From the NCBI RefSeq assembly GCF_013385145.1, contig NZ_JABZEC010000003.1:124001-188000 (forward strand): a stretch of 64,000 nt of DNA, in the 5' to 3' direction. The notes under the pieces were generated by a model, which searched no databases, was not told the DNA's origin, and saw only the letters and a list, made by a program, of their open reading frames with translations. A program made the translations under genes and the position numbers. The stretch is from Bombilactobacillus apium. Its GTDB lineage: Bacteria; Bacillota; Bacilli; Lactobacillales; Lactobacillaceae. Of this stretch, positions 29,295 through 38,885 are shown in pieces. How positions within the stretch are numbered: the stretch's first letter is position 1; every line of letters starts with the position of its first letter.

Positions 29295-29987
29295 TTAAGC
29301 TTTATCTGCTCGCCGATAAGCGATTCGATGATGCAAGCTTTTAAAAATATGCTGGTCAAAGTAGCCAATTAGTCCGCCCTGGAAGAGCAGAGCGAAAATA
29401 GTGCCAAAGCCAACTGCCAATAATCGACCGGTTTGCCAATAACAGATTCCCGCCAAAAGCACCGGGATCAAATAACTAAAATACTGCCCTAACCAAGCTC
29501 GGTTATGAAATAAACGGATTCGGGCTAAATAGCTAAATTCGTCATTGGGATGCATCACAACACTAATTCGCTGATAAATGGAAATTGCTAAGGCAATTCC
29601 AAAAATCCCGAGGATATCCAAAAAAATTCGGACCATTAGCGGCAATTGGGGCACCTGCAACCAAGTAAATAATTGAGTTCCTAACTCAACCAGATAACTA
29701 AAACAAAAGGCAAAGAGCAGGTTCTTAATAATCATTCCGGCAGAAAAGTGTTGCTCTAAAAAGAAATTAATAATTTGGACCAAGATGGCATAAACAAATA
29801 AGATGGTTCCTAAACTCCAGGGCAAGATTCCATGAAGATTAACCGCTGAGGCCGTCCAGACAGCACTTCCCATCTTCGTCGCAATAGTTAAACCATTGCT
29901 TAAAGAATTGAGACAAATTGACAGAAAAAGATAACCCAGCGTTTCTCGCGCTTTTAAATGACGTAAACGTCCGTTAACTTCAATCAT
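29295..29987 (-). CDS. YczE/YyaS/YitT-type integral membrane protein
   Basis: A 230-residue protein with five to six membrane segments, starting with NSLSNGLTIATKMGSAVWTASAVNL, the SxGxAL..ka.lG.sPw segment of the YczE/YyaS group. Role unknown; some relatives sit with vitamin or transporter genes. Its ATG overlaps the stop of the ECF gene (TAATG), so it is the third gene of the kinase-ECF-YczE operon. Confidence 0.75.
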   Translation of the reverse strand: MIEVNGRLRHLKARETLGYLFLSICLNSLSNGLTIATKMGSAVWTASAVNLHGILPWSLGTILFVYAILVQIINFFLEQHFSAGMIIKNLLFAFCFSYLVELGTQLFTWLQVPQLPLMVRIFLDILGIFGIALAISIYQRISVVMHPNDEFSYLARIRLFHNRAWLGQYFSYLIPVLLAGICYWQTGRLLAVGFGTIFALLFQGGLIGYFDQHIFKSLHHRIAYRRADKA

Positions 29988-30538
29988 TAATTCAAGTGGA
30001 CGCGTCTTAAAATCGTTTTTTCTAAAGCAATATAAACAATGGGAACTAAAATGAAAGTTGCTACCGAATTAATGGCGGTTGCGGGCAGACTCAAAAAGGA
30101 ATTCACCGCGGCCACGAAGAAATTGGTTCCGACCATCATACTTTCGACAATCCCCGTCATCCAGGAAGTTACCAATTTAATTAAACCGGCGGCTGCCGAA
30201 ACTAAATATAACTTCTTAATTTGGCCAGGACGATATTGAACCACCCGAAAGACCCCCGCAACAACTAGACATAAAACCAAAGCTTCGATAATTGTTAACC
30301 AAGCAGTAGCGGCATAACCGTTCAAAATATCAAATAAACCTAAGCCAATCATCGCGGCTCCCGAGCCATAGCGACCCCCTAAAATTAAGGTTCCGACAAC
30401 TGCGAAGGTGTTTCCAAAATGAATAAAAGGTTTTCCCACGACCGCCGGTAAATTAATTCGAAATAGACTGATCCCGATAAAAATAATTGCGGCACATAAA
30501 CCAGCCATAATCGTTTTTTCTAAAGTTTTCTTAGTCAC
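29987..30538 (-). CDS. ECF transporter S component, probably for vitamin B6
   Basis: A 183-residue membrane protein with about six segments, of the ECF substrate-binding type (FIGISLFRINLPAVVGKPFIHFGNTFAVVGTLILGGRYG in the N-terminal half). It needs the shared EcfA-A'-T module, not encoded here. It overlaps the end of a pyridoxal kinase gene by eight bases; this pairing suggests pyridoxine or pyridoxal as substrate, like PdxU. That is inference from context. The start is GTG with AAGGAAG upstream. Confidence 0.8.
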   Translation of the reverse strand: MTKKTLEKTIMAGLCAAIIFIGISLFRINLPAVVGKPFIHFGNTFAVVGTLILGGRYGSGAAMIGLGLFDILNGYAATAWLTIIEALVLCLVVAGVFRVVQYRPGQIKKLYLVSAAAGLIKLVTSWMTGIVESMMVGTNFFVAAVNSFLSLPATAINSVATFILVPIVYIALEKTILRRVHLN

Positions 30539-31376
30539 TTTCTCGCACTTCCTTTAGCCGCCAAAAACGTGGAATGATTGCCGTTAAATCAACATCCACC
30601 GCTGTTGCTGGAGTCAAATTTACGGCTTCAGCAGTCAAAGCGGTAGCTTGGACAATCGCCTGCTGCCACTGCCAGCCACTAAATAGCAAGCAGGCCAAAA
30701 GACTACTAAACAAATCACCCGTTCCCGTGAAGTTATGCGGATTTCGCGGATGCAAAACTTTGCGTAACTGTTGGTGCTCTAAGTAAGCGCAACCGATTTG
30801 TTGACCTTCATGGACGCTAGTAATGATGACTTTATCGCCCCGAATTTGCCGGGTCAAGCTTACCAAAGCGGCGGTCAAATCAGTATCGGTTGTAATTGAT
30901 TGTTTTAACAAAAGTTCAGCTTCACTCAGATTAGGAGTTAAGACATCGGCCACCGTCAAAAGTTCACGTTGCGCTTGCACGTAATCTTCATCAAAGCCCG
31001 GATATAACTGACCATGATCAGCCATTGCCGGATCCAGTAAAACCAATCCCGAACAATCTTCTAAGAATTGTTGCCATAAGTGAGTCACGGCAATACTACC
31101 TAAATAACCCAAATAAGCACCCTTAAAAACCCGGTTGTGCCAATAAGTTAAAGTTTCTTCTAACCACGCAGTTAGATCCAACTGCGGGGCGTTGGGATCC
31201 CATCCCGGATGCGCTGCTAATAGGTGCACCGGAAAATACGTGGTTGGAAGCCCCCAGATTTGAAAAATTGTCGTCGCGGTTTGTAAAGAAATTCTTCCTA
31301 GACAAGACCAATCCTCGGCGACCAGAAACTGGGAGGGAAGAGGCCTACTTGGAGGCTCTTTTGACATAGGAACCAT
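30531..31376 (-). CDS. pdxK: pyridoxal/pyridoxine kinase-like PfkB-superfamily kinase
   Basis: A 281-residue ribokinase-fold kinase of the PdxK/PdxY type: [13 protein letters not shown] near the start, [41 protein letters not shown] and the anion-hole/catalytic motif [13 protein letters not shown]. It phosphorylates B6 vitamers to PLP precursors. The start lies inside the 3' end of efp (32-base overlap) without a clear ribosome site, so translation may be coupled to efp; an ATG at 31367 is an alternative. Confidence 0.85.
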   Translation of the reverse strand: MVPMSKEPPSRPLPSQFLVAEDWSCLGRISLQTATTIFQIWGLPTTYFPVHLLAAHPGWDPNAPQLDLTAWLEETLTYWHNRVFKGAYLGYLGSIAVTHLWQQFLEDCSGLVLLDPAMADHGQLYPGFDEDYVQAQRELLTVADVLTPNLSEAELLLKQSITTDTDLTAALVSLTRQIRGDKVIITSVHEGQQIGCAYLEHQQLRKVLHPRNPHNFTGTGDLFSSLLACLLFSGWQWQQAIVQATALTAEAVNLTPATAVDVDLTAIIPRFWRLKEVRESD

Positions 31377-31908
31377 CTTGGGTATTGACTTCTAATTTAT
31401 CCCCAACATTGATAAAGTCGGGAACATTTACGACAAGCCCCGTATTTAAAGTAGCTGGTTTACCAGATCCTGAAACGGTTGCCCCTTTAATTGATGGCTG
31501 CGTCTCGGTAACTTCTAAGACCACTGTGGTTGGTAAACTAATTCCGACTACTTCATTGCCGTAAAAGTCGATTTTCACGTTCATATTTTCAACCAAATAC
31601 AACATTTCATTTTGGATCAATTCTGTTGGTACTTCATACTGTTCATAATTTTTCAAATCCATGAAGACAGCACTAGTATCTTGACTATACAAATATTGGA
31701 CATCTTTAGTCTCGATAATTGCTCGTTCCAATTTCACATCGGGATGCATGGTAGTATCGGTAATCGCGCCAGTTCGCAAGTTTTTCAACTTCAAACGCAT
31801 CACTGTATTTCCTTTACCCGGTTTGTGGTGATCGGCCTGGACGACCTTAATTAATTTATCGTTTTGGACAAAAGTCATACCAGCCCGTAATTCAACTGCT
31901 GAAATCAT
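31345..31908 (-). CDS. efp: translation elongation factor P
   Basis: A 187-residue EF-P that rescues ribosomes stalled on polyproline. It begins [34 protein letters not shown], where the Lys of KPGKGN is the usual modification site, and has the three-domain length. GAGGAG precedes the ATG. A TACAAT -10 box lies at 31950-31945. Downstream the pdxK operon overlaps its end. Confidence 0.95.
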   Translation of the reverse strand: MISAVELRAGMTFVQNDKLIKVVQADHHKPGKGNTVMRLKLKNLRTGAITDTTMHPDVKLERAIIETKDVQYLYSQDTSAVFMDLKNYEQYEVPTELIQNEMLYLVENMNVKIDFYGNEVVGISLPTTVVLEVTETQPSIKGATVSGSGKPATLNTGLVVNVPDFINVGDKLEVNTQDGSYVKRASK

Positions 31909-32254
31909 AATAAACGCTCCTCTAAAAAATTAAAATGTAGTTTCATTGTAGCAGAAAAGTAGGGAAGTTTTTAGTTCTAATTACCGGAAAAACCGCTTTT
32001 TAGACGGTTTTTAATCACAAAGAGACCAAAATCACTTCTTCAAATCCTAAAAGGAATTCAAGAAGTGATTTAAAAGTCTTCAACTAGGGGTTAATCTCCT
32101 CGATTGGAGTCCATCCCTTTTAAAAAAGTTCATCCAATCTAAATATAACTTAGCATTATGATGGGAAAATAAATAATAACATTCATTGATAAGCTGCTAG
32201 AGACTATTCATTAGGTAACTTGCTCAAGTGCCGATTAATGGTTTCTTTGCCGAG
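31909..32254 (-). other. intergenic stretch between chitinase and efp
   Basis: Holds the efp promoter near 31945 and two hairpins: AAAAACCG/CGGTTTTT at about 31988-32013 and a long dyad ATCACTTCTTCAAATCCT / AGGAATTCAAGAAGTGAT at about 32030-32070. No coding frame with a ribosome site was seen. The second dyad could be an extra terminator or a small-RNA end. Confidence 0.45.
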
Positions 32255-32300
32255 ACAAAAAAACCTTGTAACTGATTTAGAGGGTAACCAATTACAAGGA
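32255..32300 (-). terminator. terminator of the chitinase gene
   Basis: On the minus strand CCTTGTAATTGGTTACC folds with the ATCAGTTACAAGG arm and is followed by TTTTTTTG. Confidence 0.85.
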
Positions 32301-32321
32301 TCAAAGGAGAAGCTTATTTAA

Positions 32322-34142
32322 TTATTTGCCATAAATGGTTTGCTGCTGTTGTTCAGCACCATTTTTCGCAAAACGTTGCGCCAAGGTAATTTTACTAATC
32401 CGCTTGACATCAACTTCTTTAGCACTGGATTTCAACCGGAAGGTATAAGTGGCTCCTGGTTCAATTTCATGAGCATCGTAAACGGAAGCTAAGTCAACGA
32501 CGACCTGACCATCCTTCACGGTCACATCACCAGCACGGTAATCGCCCTTACTCAAGGTTTCACTGCCATTAACTGGCAGATACAACTTCGGCAATTTCAC
32601 CGTTGCGGCAGCTGTTTCAACCATCTTCAAAACTTCGTCAGTTTCTTGAACTTGAGCTTGATTATGAATCGTGATTTCATAACCAGCACCATTTTCTTTG
32701 TACGGCACGACAGTCGCGGTAATCTTAGCTTGCGGTGCAGCTAATTTCCGGGCTGGTAAAGCACTCGTACCAAAGAGTCCGTTCTTAATGGCTTTCGTCA
32801 AAGCATCCCGCTTAGTAGAAGTGGTTTCTTTATCTTGCGATTGCATCCAAGAAATAACTCCGCCTAAGTGATGTTCCTTAACATAAGCGGCCTTATAGCC
32901 AACTGAACGAGGGTTATCGTAAGTGTAGAATTCACCAGTTTTTTGACTATACATATACGGAGCTTTGGCGACATCATCCCAGTATTCTTTCAAATCGGGC
33001 GTCTTCGTCTTTAAATCAGCAAAGTTGCGATATGGCCAAACACCGCCGGCCCGACCACCATCACCGGCTTTTTTAGGACTGTAGTTTTCAGCACCGTAAG
33101 TCAAAGTCTGGTCAGCATCTTTATTGTTCTTTGTCGCCGGTTGGAAAAGTCCTGGATGACTGGCATCAGTCCCGGCAGCGACTTTATTCCAACCCCGGCT
33201 ATAAAAGGCAGCTCCAATAACTAACTTCTGCGACGGAGCTCCTTGTTTTTCCAAGTATTTTACAGTCTGATCAATCGATAATCCACTAGCATAATCAGGA
33301 TCTTTCGGATTACCGTATAAAGCAGTTTGATGAGCACTGTTTGGTGTCCAAGCACCATTCAAATCATAGGTCATAACATTGGCAAAATCGATTACCTTAA
33401 ACAATTGGGGAACATCAATTCCGTTCTTTAATTTCGATTGCGCTGCTGGTAAAGCTACTGATAATTCGTAAGTTTTACCTAATTTTTGACCTTGGCTATC
33501 GATTTCTTTTCGGATTTCTTGCAATAGTTTAATATAATTTTGTTTATCCGCTGCTTTAGCGTTGGGAGTTCCTTCATCATTGGTATTATCAACCTTATCA
33601 GGTTGGCGAACTGCAGCCGGATATTCCCAGTCAATATCCACAAAATCTAAATCGGTATATTTAATAAAACTGGCAATATTTTTAACAAATTTGGCGCGAA
33701 TTGCTGGATCAGCGGCAACGGTTGAAAAATCACCTGATTTAGACCAACCACCAATGGAAACCCCAATTTTTAAATTAGGATTCTTAGCTCGCAAATCCTG
33801 GAAAGCATTAAATAAGCCAGCACTGGCGCTATTCCATTGGACTCCCTCTTGTCCAACCGGAGCACCGGTAGCAGCATCTTTATCGGTAAACTTCAAATTG
33901 CCCTGACTATCAAAGTCTAAAAAGGCATAATTTAAATGGGTCAATTGATCCGCAGGAATATCCTTGGGATAAAAATTACCTTGTCCGCCCCAAATTGACC
34001 AGTCACCATAGTACATCACATTTCGATAAGGGGAACTAGTGGCTTGGACTGTTTGCACGTTTTGCGAACACATCCAAGCGACAATTAAGCTCGAAATAAT
34101 TAGTAATCCGGTCCACAAGGCTTTACTCTTTGATTTCAACAT
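32322..34142 (-). CDS. secreted GH18 chitinase-like glycosidase
   Basis: A 606-residue secreted enzyme. Residues 1 to ~34 are a signal peptide (KSKSKALWTGLLIISSLIVAW, cleavage after VQA). The GH18 barrel follows, with SIGGWSKSGDF and the catalytic DxDxE as FVDIDWEYP near residue 168, then MTYDLNGAW and VISWMQSQD. A beta-rich C-terminal region of ~140 residues may bind substrate. Likely cleaves chitin or GlcNAc-containing glycans outside the cell. The ATG at 34142 is preferred over a GTG at 34157 that abuts GGAG. Confidence 0.92.
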   Translation of the reverse strand: MLKSKSKALWTGLLIISSLIVAWMCSQNVQTVQATSSPYRNVMYYGDWSIWGGQGNFYPKDIPADQLTHLNYAFLDFDSQGNLKFTDKDAATGAPVGQEGVQWNSASAGLFNAFQDLRAKNPNLKIGVSIGGWSKSGDFSTVAADPAIRAKFVKNIASFIKYTDLDFVDIDWEYPAAVRQPDKVDNTNDEGTPNAKAADKQNYIKLLQEIRKEIDSQGQKLGKTYELSVALPAAQSKLKNGIDVPQLFKVIDFANVMTYDLNGAWTPNSAHQTALYGNPKDPDYASGLSIDQTVKYLEKQGAPSQKLVIGAAFYSRGWNKVAAGTDASHPGLFQPATKNNKDADQTLTYGAENYSPKKAGDGGRAGGVWPYRNFADLKTKTPDLKEYWDDVAKAPYMYSQKTGEFYTYDNPRSVGYKAAYVKEHHLGGVISWMQSQDKETTSTKRDALTKAIKNGLFGTSALPARKLAAPQAKITATVVPYKENGAGYEITIHNQAQVQETDEVLKMVETAAATVKLPKLYLPVNGSETLSKGDYRAGDVTVKDGQVVVDLASVYDAHEIEPGATYTFRLKSSAKEVDVKRISKITLAQRFAKNGAEQQQQTIYGK

Positions 34143-34234
34143 TAGCTTTGTTTCCACTCCTTTTCTAAATTTAATTCTAGTGTTATCTGATAATTTAGTT
34201 CCAATAAGTACTTGTTACCCTTCTTCAGCGACAC
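34142..34234 (-). CDS. possible leader mini-gene coupled to the chitinase
   Basis: A 30-codon frame directly after a strong AAAGGAGGG. It could begin at GTG 34234 (too close to the ribosome site) or at CTG 34228 (seven bases after it) and would read (M)KKGNKYLLELNYQ and so on. Its TAA overlaps the chitinase ATG as TAATG, the classic coupling arrangement. Low complexity and the odd start codons make this tentative. Confidence 0.25.
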   Translation of the reverse strand: MSLKKGNKYLLELNYQITLELNLEKEWKQS

Positions 34235-34432
34235 CCTCCTTTAATGCATTCTCTCACTAATATAAATAATATATCATCTCAATCTAAAAGTTCAGTAATA
34301 CGCTTTTACAATTAAAAAAAAATTAATCTTTTTATAGTATAGCTGTTAGTTATGCATAAAAAGTTAGTTTAAAGTTTTATTAACCCTTAGCCTTCTAACA
34401 AATTTAATCTTTAGTATTAATTTGGATCTGAC
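34235..34432. other. AT-rich intergenic stretch
   Basis: Contains the presumed chitinase promoter region (minus-strand TATATTATTTATATTAG around 34260-34275) and otherwise no recognisable gene or structure. Confidence 0.4.
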
Positions 34433-34436
34433 CACA

Positions 34437-34473
34437 CAAAAAAAGTATCTCCCCAAGGAGATACTTTTTTCCT
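34437..34473. terminator. terminator downstream of gpmA
   Basis: AAAAAAGTATCTCC and GGAGATACTTTTTT form a perfect 14-bp stem with a CCAA loop. It is symmetric and can act on both strands. Confidence 0.9.
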
Positions 34474-34490
34474 AATCTAGCTAATAATTA

Positions 34491-35180
34491 TTAGCCTAAT
34501 TTTTTCTTGTTAACAATCTTTAATTGACTATCTAGATCATAGACCACTGGTTGACCGGTTGCCATTTCAACATCCATAATATCAGCATCAGAAATGTCTT
34601 CAATGTACTTAGTCAAAGCCCGCAAGGAGTTCCCATGTGCTGCAATAATTACATTCTTGCCGGCAATTAAATCAGGAGCAATCTTGTCTTCCCAGAAAGG
34701 AATAACTCTTTCTAAGGTGACCTTCAAGTTTTCGCCGCCTGGAATAGCCCGCGGGTCTAAGTCAGCATAACGCCGATCTTGGGCTGCTGAACCTTCATCA
34801 TCAGCACTCAATAATGGTGGTAAAGTATCGTAAGAACGACGCCAAATATGGACTTGTTCTTCGCCATACTTATCAGCAGTTTCTTCCTTATTCAAGCCTT
34901 GAAGAGCGCCATAGTGACGTTCATTCAAACGCCAAGTCTTTTCTTCTGGAACCCAAAGTTGCCCACAGCCCTCTAGAGCATAGTGGAGAGTCTTGATTGC
35001 CCGGGTTAAGACAGAAGTATAGGCTTGATCAAAATCAATTCCTTCTTCTTGCAACAAATGACCTGCATTTTGAGCTTGCTTGACGCCTTCTTCACTTAAA
35101 TCGACGTCAACCCAGCCTGTGAATTGATTGGATAAGTTCCATTGACTTTGACCATGGCGAATGAAAACCAGTTTTGCCAT
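34491..35180 (-). CDS. gpmA: 2,3-bisphosphoglycerate-dependent phosphoglycerate mutase
   Basis: Interconverts 3- and 2-phosphoglycerate in glycolysis. A 229-residue GpmA with the phosphohistidine motif [11 protein letters not shown] (His-9), [14 protein letters not shown] and [10 protein letters not shown]. The ATG at 35180 follows AGAGGTAATT; an in-frame start at 35216 would add twelve untypical residues. Single gene with its own terminator. Confidence 0.96.
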   Translation of the reverse strand: MAKLVFIRHGQSQWNLSNQFTGWVDVDLSEEGVKQAQNAGHLLQEEGIDFDQAYTSVLTRAIKTLHYALEGCGQLWVPEEKTWRLNERHYGALQGLNKEETADKYGEEQVHIWRRSYDTLPPLLSADDEGSAAQDRRYADLDPRAIPGGENLKVTLERVIPFWEDKIAPDLIAGKNVIIAAHGNSLRALTKYIEDISDADIMDVEMATGQPVVYDLDSQLKIVNKKKLG

Positions 35181-35269
35181 AACAATAATTACCTCTTTTT
35201 CATTATTTTTCAACAATCCAATTATATGGGTTCCCTAAAACAGTGTCAACGCGCTTTAATATTTCGGGT

Positions 35270-36661
35270 TTAAGCTTCTTCCTCATCATCATCTTCCGCT
35301 GAAACTACCGAAACATTAACTTCACAATTACTTAACTGATCGACTTTTTGTTGGATTTCTTCATCAGGAACCAAAATACCTACTAGATGTTTATGTTCTT
35401 TTTGTAATAGACTAGCAACCTGATTAGATTCTTGTTCCCAATTATCAACAGCGACCAAAATATCATGCTCAAAATCAGTCTGCTCTAATAACTGAATTGC
35501 TAAGTCAGAACTAGCAGGAATAATTAGTGTTGAAAAATCATCTAAGAGTTTATTATCTAACCACCAAGAAACGAATTCCGAACGATTGTCAAAAATCCGC
35601 GTCAAAATATTGGTTCGGCTGAAGACTTGGATATAAGGTTCACCCGGAACATTACTTTGTAAAAGAGCTAAAGAATGATCCCGCCGGTAGAAAATAGCTC
35701 GTTGGACTGCTTGAGGATTCTTCGGATTCATAACTTGCGTCATCATATTGAAGCCCATCTTATCTAAGAAATCAACTCGCAATAAGACTTGATTATGATA
35801 ATGGTAAATATTAATTGGTTGCTCATTTTCATCTTTAACAACCCGCATAATTAATTGACCCTGTTCAAAAATCTGGTCAACATGGTGCTCTTCATCAGTT
35901 TCAACATGAGCCTGGGCACTAATTTCAATTAAGCCATCTATCGCTATTTTTTCTTCCGGACCATTGTTATTCAGGTCAATTTGAAAACTTTGATAAAGGT
36001 TATATAACATGGCTTCTGGATTGACAATACTATCATCCAGATATTCTTGCCAGCGATCAAATAAATGTAAGTCATAATTTAAGCTCACAACGGCTGGAAT
36101 AATTTGATAGTCATCTAAGTAGTAATTCAAATTAGCCAAAGCTTGTCGTTTGGCATCAGCCACATGGTCTAAATTGCTTTGTAAAATAAAATACTTTCTT
36201 TGTGAATCAAAGAGAACCTCGTTAGACATTTGGTCGGTGCCAAACCACTTTCGTAAGGTCTCATTGATCTGTTCGATGTTCTCAGTTTCACTAGCTAGAT
36301 CGTTAGTGTCGCCAACCGGTTGTTTCATCTTCAAGATATGGTTATAAAAAGTCCGGCTACTTAACAATTGACTCCGCAATTGTTGTTTCAATTCGGTCTG
36401 TTGCAAATTCAAAGTTTCTAATTTACGTTCCGTAACTTTCCATTCATCTAATTCTGCCGGTAAAGGAGCCTTTTCAGCGGCCGAATTATCAGTCGAGGGA
36501 GCTGGCGCAACCGAGCTTGAATGAGAAAATTCATCCGAATTGCTTGGAGATGGCGCCGCTTTTTGAGGCGCATTATAATCGGGAATATCTTGAAAAAAGG
36601 TCGATTGAGTAGCTTCCGATGTGGGAGCTGATTTGGTCTTCTTACGTTTAAATGACGGCAT
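35270..36661 (-). CDS. uncharacterised protein resembling glycosyltransferase-stabilising (GtfB-like) proteins
   Basis: A 463-residue cytoplasmic protein with no signal peptide. Residues 1-75 are Ser/Pro/Ala-rich and disordered; 75-110 is a coiled coil (LETLNLQQTELKQQL). From about 200 on, runs such as INIYHYHNQVLLRVDFLD, AIFYRRDHSLALLQS and FVSWWLDNKLLDDFSTLIIP recall the non-catalytic region of GtfB/TarM-type glycosyltransferases. No GT-B active-site motif is seen. The C-terminus is acidic (EDDDEEEA). The family link is inference. ATG 36661 has GAGG seven bases upstream. Confidence 0.6.
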   Translation of the reverse strand: MPSFKRKKTKSAPTSEATQSTFFQDIPDYNAPQKAAPSPSNSDEFSHSSSVAPAPSTDNSAAEKAPLPAELDEWKVTERKLETLNLQQTELKQQLRSQLLSSRTFYNHILKMKQPVGDTNDLASETENIEQINETLRKWFGTDQMSNEVLFDSQRKYFILQSNLDHVADAKRQALANLNYYLDDYQIIPAVVSLNYDLHLFDRWQEYLDDSIVNPEAMLYNLYQSFQIDLNNNGPEEKIAIDGLIEISAQAHVETDEEHHVDQIFEQGQLIMRVVKDENEQPINIYHYHNQVLLRVDFLDKMGFNMMTQVMNPKNPQAVQRAIFYRRDHSLALLQSNVPGEPYIQVFSRTNILTRIFDNRSEFVSWWLDNKLLDDFSTLIIPASSDLAIQLLEQTDFEHDILVAVDNWEQESNQVASLLQKEHKHLVGILVPDEEIQQKVDQLSNCEVNVSVVSAEDDDEEEA

Positions 36662-36747
36662 ATCCAATCCTCACTATCTCTGCGTTTAATCTAATAATAG
36701 TATCATAACACTTTCAAGCAAATTCAAAATCACAAAAAGCTTATTTT

Positions 36748-37758
36748 TTAGGATTTAATTGCTCGAATTTCCAAAACATCTAAGAAAAAAGTAAAAATCG
36801 GAATTCCCACGATTAGTCCCCAGCTCCCAAAGAGACGTTCCGATACCAATAACACTACAAAAGTAACAAAAATTGGCAAGTGGGTTCGACTAGACATTAA
36901 TTTAGGATTCAAAACATAGGTTTCTAGAGCATGAATTAAAGCAATTGCTAGCCAAATATACAACATGGTCTGTAATCCACTAACTGTGTAAGCAATAATT
37001 GATAAAGGAACTAGGGAAATAATCACGCCCGCAACCGGAATCATCGACAAGATAAAAATCATAATTGCTAAACTAGGAACGCTGGGCATTTTTAAGAGCA
37101 TTAAGACTATCGAAGTCAAAATCGTATTAATAATCGCAATAATAACTTGAGCTTCTAAGACTACCCCAAAGGTATTAACAAATTTTTTGGCAAAATAACG
37201 AATATCTTGGAAGAACCAACTAACCCGCCCCTGCATAAAAAGGCGACCGAATTCATTCAAACGATCAACTTCAAAACTATAAAAATAACTCAGCAGAAAA
37301 GAAACAAAAATTGTGACTCCCATCGCCCCAACACTCGTGATATACTTGAAGACTTCTCCAATCCCAGTCTTTAACTGCGAGGTAAGTTGCATACTTTGAG
37401 AAATTTCCACCACGAAAGAGATAAAGGGGTTTCGGCTTCCTTGATTACTATTATAAAAATGAACAACCTTCTTAAATAATTGCATCGAAGAACCGATAAT
37501 TCCTGGAATGTAGTGGGTCGCGAACAAATACAGTAAAGCAATAATTACAATATACAATGGGGTAATAATCCAAATTGGATTGATCTTGATCCGTCTTTGA
37601 ACCCAACGAATAAAACTAATTGATAAAAAGGTAAACACGAAGGTCAATAAAACTGTACTCATTATACTTCGTAATAACCAAATGACAAAAATACAAAAGG
37701 CTAAGACTACTACACGGCGTAAAGAAACATTCTTCACAAAATTTCGATAGATATTCAT
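36748..37758 (-). CDS. AI-2E family (TqsA/PerM-like) membrane protein
   Basis: A 336-residue membrane protein with seven to eight segments and the AI-2E family features: an N-terminal TM pair, a soluble insert of about 90 residues (SNQGSRNPFISFVVEISQ), and the C-terminal GLQTMLYIWLAIALIHALETYVLNPKLM region. Members export autoinducer-2 or act as Na+/H+ antiporters; the role here is open. ATG 37758 follows a GGGGG ribosome site. Confidence 0.88.
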   Translation of the reverse strand: MNIYRNFVKNVSLRRVVVLAFCIFVIWLLRSIMSTVLLTFVFTFLSISFIRWVQRRIKINPIWIITPLYIVIIALLYLFATHYIPGIIGSSMQLFKKVVHFYNSNQGSRNPFISFVVEISQSMQLTSQLKTGIGEVFKYITSVGAMGVTIFVSFLLSYFYSFEVDRLNEFGRLFMQGRVSWFFQDIRYFAKKFVNTFGVVLEAQVIIAIINTILTSIVLMLLKMPSVPSLAIMIFILSMIPVAGVIISLVPLSIIAYTVSGLQTMLYIWLAIALIHALETYVLNPKLMSSRTHLPIFVTFVVLLVSERLFGSWGLIVGIPIFTFFLDVLEIRAIKS

Positions 37759-37931
37759 TGGAGCCCCCATCTATTTTCAGTTTTACAGCTATCTTACCAG
37801 AAAAAACTTCTCCCGTCCGCTGAATAAACCAGTACCATCTACTAACTGGAGTTTCTATTTTCAAATTACCTCTTTTGCAGCAAAATGACCAGACCAAATA
37901 TCCAGCAATTTTTAGACAGTTGATAATCTTT

Positions 37932-37982
37932 AAAAAAAGACAAATGAAAGGCACTGGCTTTTCCTTTGTTTTTAGTTTGTCT
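37932..37982 (-). terminator. terminator downstream of the MgtC-family gene
   Basis: On the minus strand AGACAAA..AAAGGAAAAGCC pairs with GCCTTTC..TTTGTCT, leading into TTTTTTTAAAG. Confidence 0.7.
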
Positions 37983-37990
37983 ATTGCTAA

Positions 37991-38698
37991 TTAAACAGTA
38001 ATCATTTTAATGGCCACAACATTTTCATTCATTGATAAATCTTCAATAATATCAGAGGTATTAAGTTGAGTCGGAATTTCAATCTCGTAGACATTGGTAT
38101 ATAAACGTAAGTTATCCGGCTCTTGGGTTACATTAAAGTTAACATCCCGCACCGTAATTTTTTTTTGATCAAAATATTCTTGAATAAAACCCTTGGTCTC
38201 TTTCTTATGTTGGTACTGAATCATAATTTTTTTCACCGGCGACGTATGGAAAACTCTCTTCAAAGCTCCCAAGACTAGGAAGACGACGATTGTTCCGGCA
38301 ATGGCGACATCATAGTTTCCCATTCCCACTGCCAAACCAAGTCCAGCCACCGTCCACAAACTAGCAGCGGTCGTTAAGCCTCGTACTTCGTGATGATGAA
38401 CTAAAATCGTCCCGGCACCTAAAAAACCAACTCCGCTAACAACTTGAGCAATCAAACGCGCATCATCGGCCCGTAAAACTCCAGCATAATGAGGATACTT
38501 AGTGGCAACATCCAAAGCATTAAAACCAATTTCTTTTTGAATCAAAGCGATAATACAAGCGCCCACACAAACTAAAACGTGCGTTCTGACTCCGGCGGAA
38601 TGATTACGCTGCTGGCGGTTATAACCAATTAAACCTGCACAAACAACAGCCAAGAGTAAGCGCAAAACAATTTCCCACAAAGATAAATGATAATTCAA
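37991..38698 (-). CDS. MgtC/SapB family membrane protein
   Basis: A 235-residue protein: five membrane segments with the MgtC core (RLLLAVVCAGLIGYNRQQRNHSAGVRTHVLVCVGA, VSGVGFLGAGTIL, GLTTAASLWTVAGLGLAVG) and a C-terminal cytoplasmic domain of about 85 residues. MgtC proteins are linked to growth at low magnesium and to inhibition of F-type ATPase. Start is TTG with GAAGG seven bases upstream. It has its own terminator. Confidence 0.9.
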   Translation of the reverse strand: MNYHLSLWEIVLRLLLAVVCAGLIGYNRQQRNHSAGVRTHVLVCVGACIIALIQKEIGFNALDVATKYPHYAGVLRADDARLIAQVVSGVGFLGAGTILVHHHEVRGLTTAASLWTVAGLGLAVGMGNYDVAIAGTIVVFLVLGALKRVFHTSPVKKIMIQYQHKKETKGFIQEYFDQKKITVRDVNFNVTQEPDNLRLYTNVYEIEIPTQLNTSDIIEDLSMNENVVAIKMITV

Positions 38699-38801
38699 AC
38701 TACAACCTTCTTTAAAAGCACTTTTAAATCAGTGATTATACACTTTTTTGTGTAAAATAAAAGGTTAGTTGCAAAATTAACTTTAAATTAAAAATTTAAA
38801 C

Positions 38802-38837
38802 GGAGATTAAGTGGCAGTAATCCAGCCACTAAACTCC
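38802..38837. repeat. intergenic hairpin
   Basis: GGAGATTAAGTGGC and GCCACTAAACTCC form a stem of 12-13 bp with a 9-nt loop between the MgtC gene and the MFS pseudogene. No good T run follows; it may be a weak terminator for the minus strand. Confidence 0.5.
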
Positions 38838-38885
38838 AAAATAAAAGTCTAAAGTAATCAAAAACTTAATAGATGACACCCTTCT

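Noticed and set aside
33562-33906. Plus-strand open frame of 114 codons inside the chitinase gene
   Set aside because: Antisense shadow of a strongly supported gene; no ribosome site and unusual composition.
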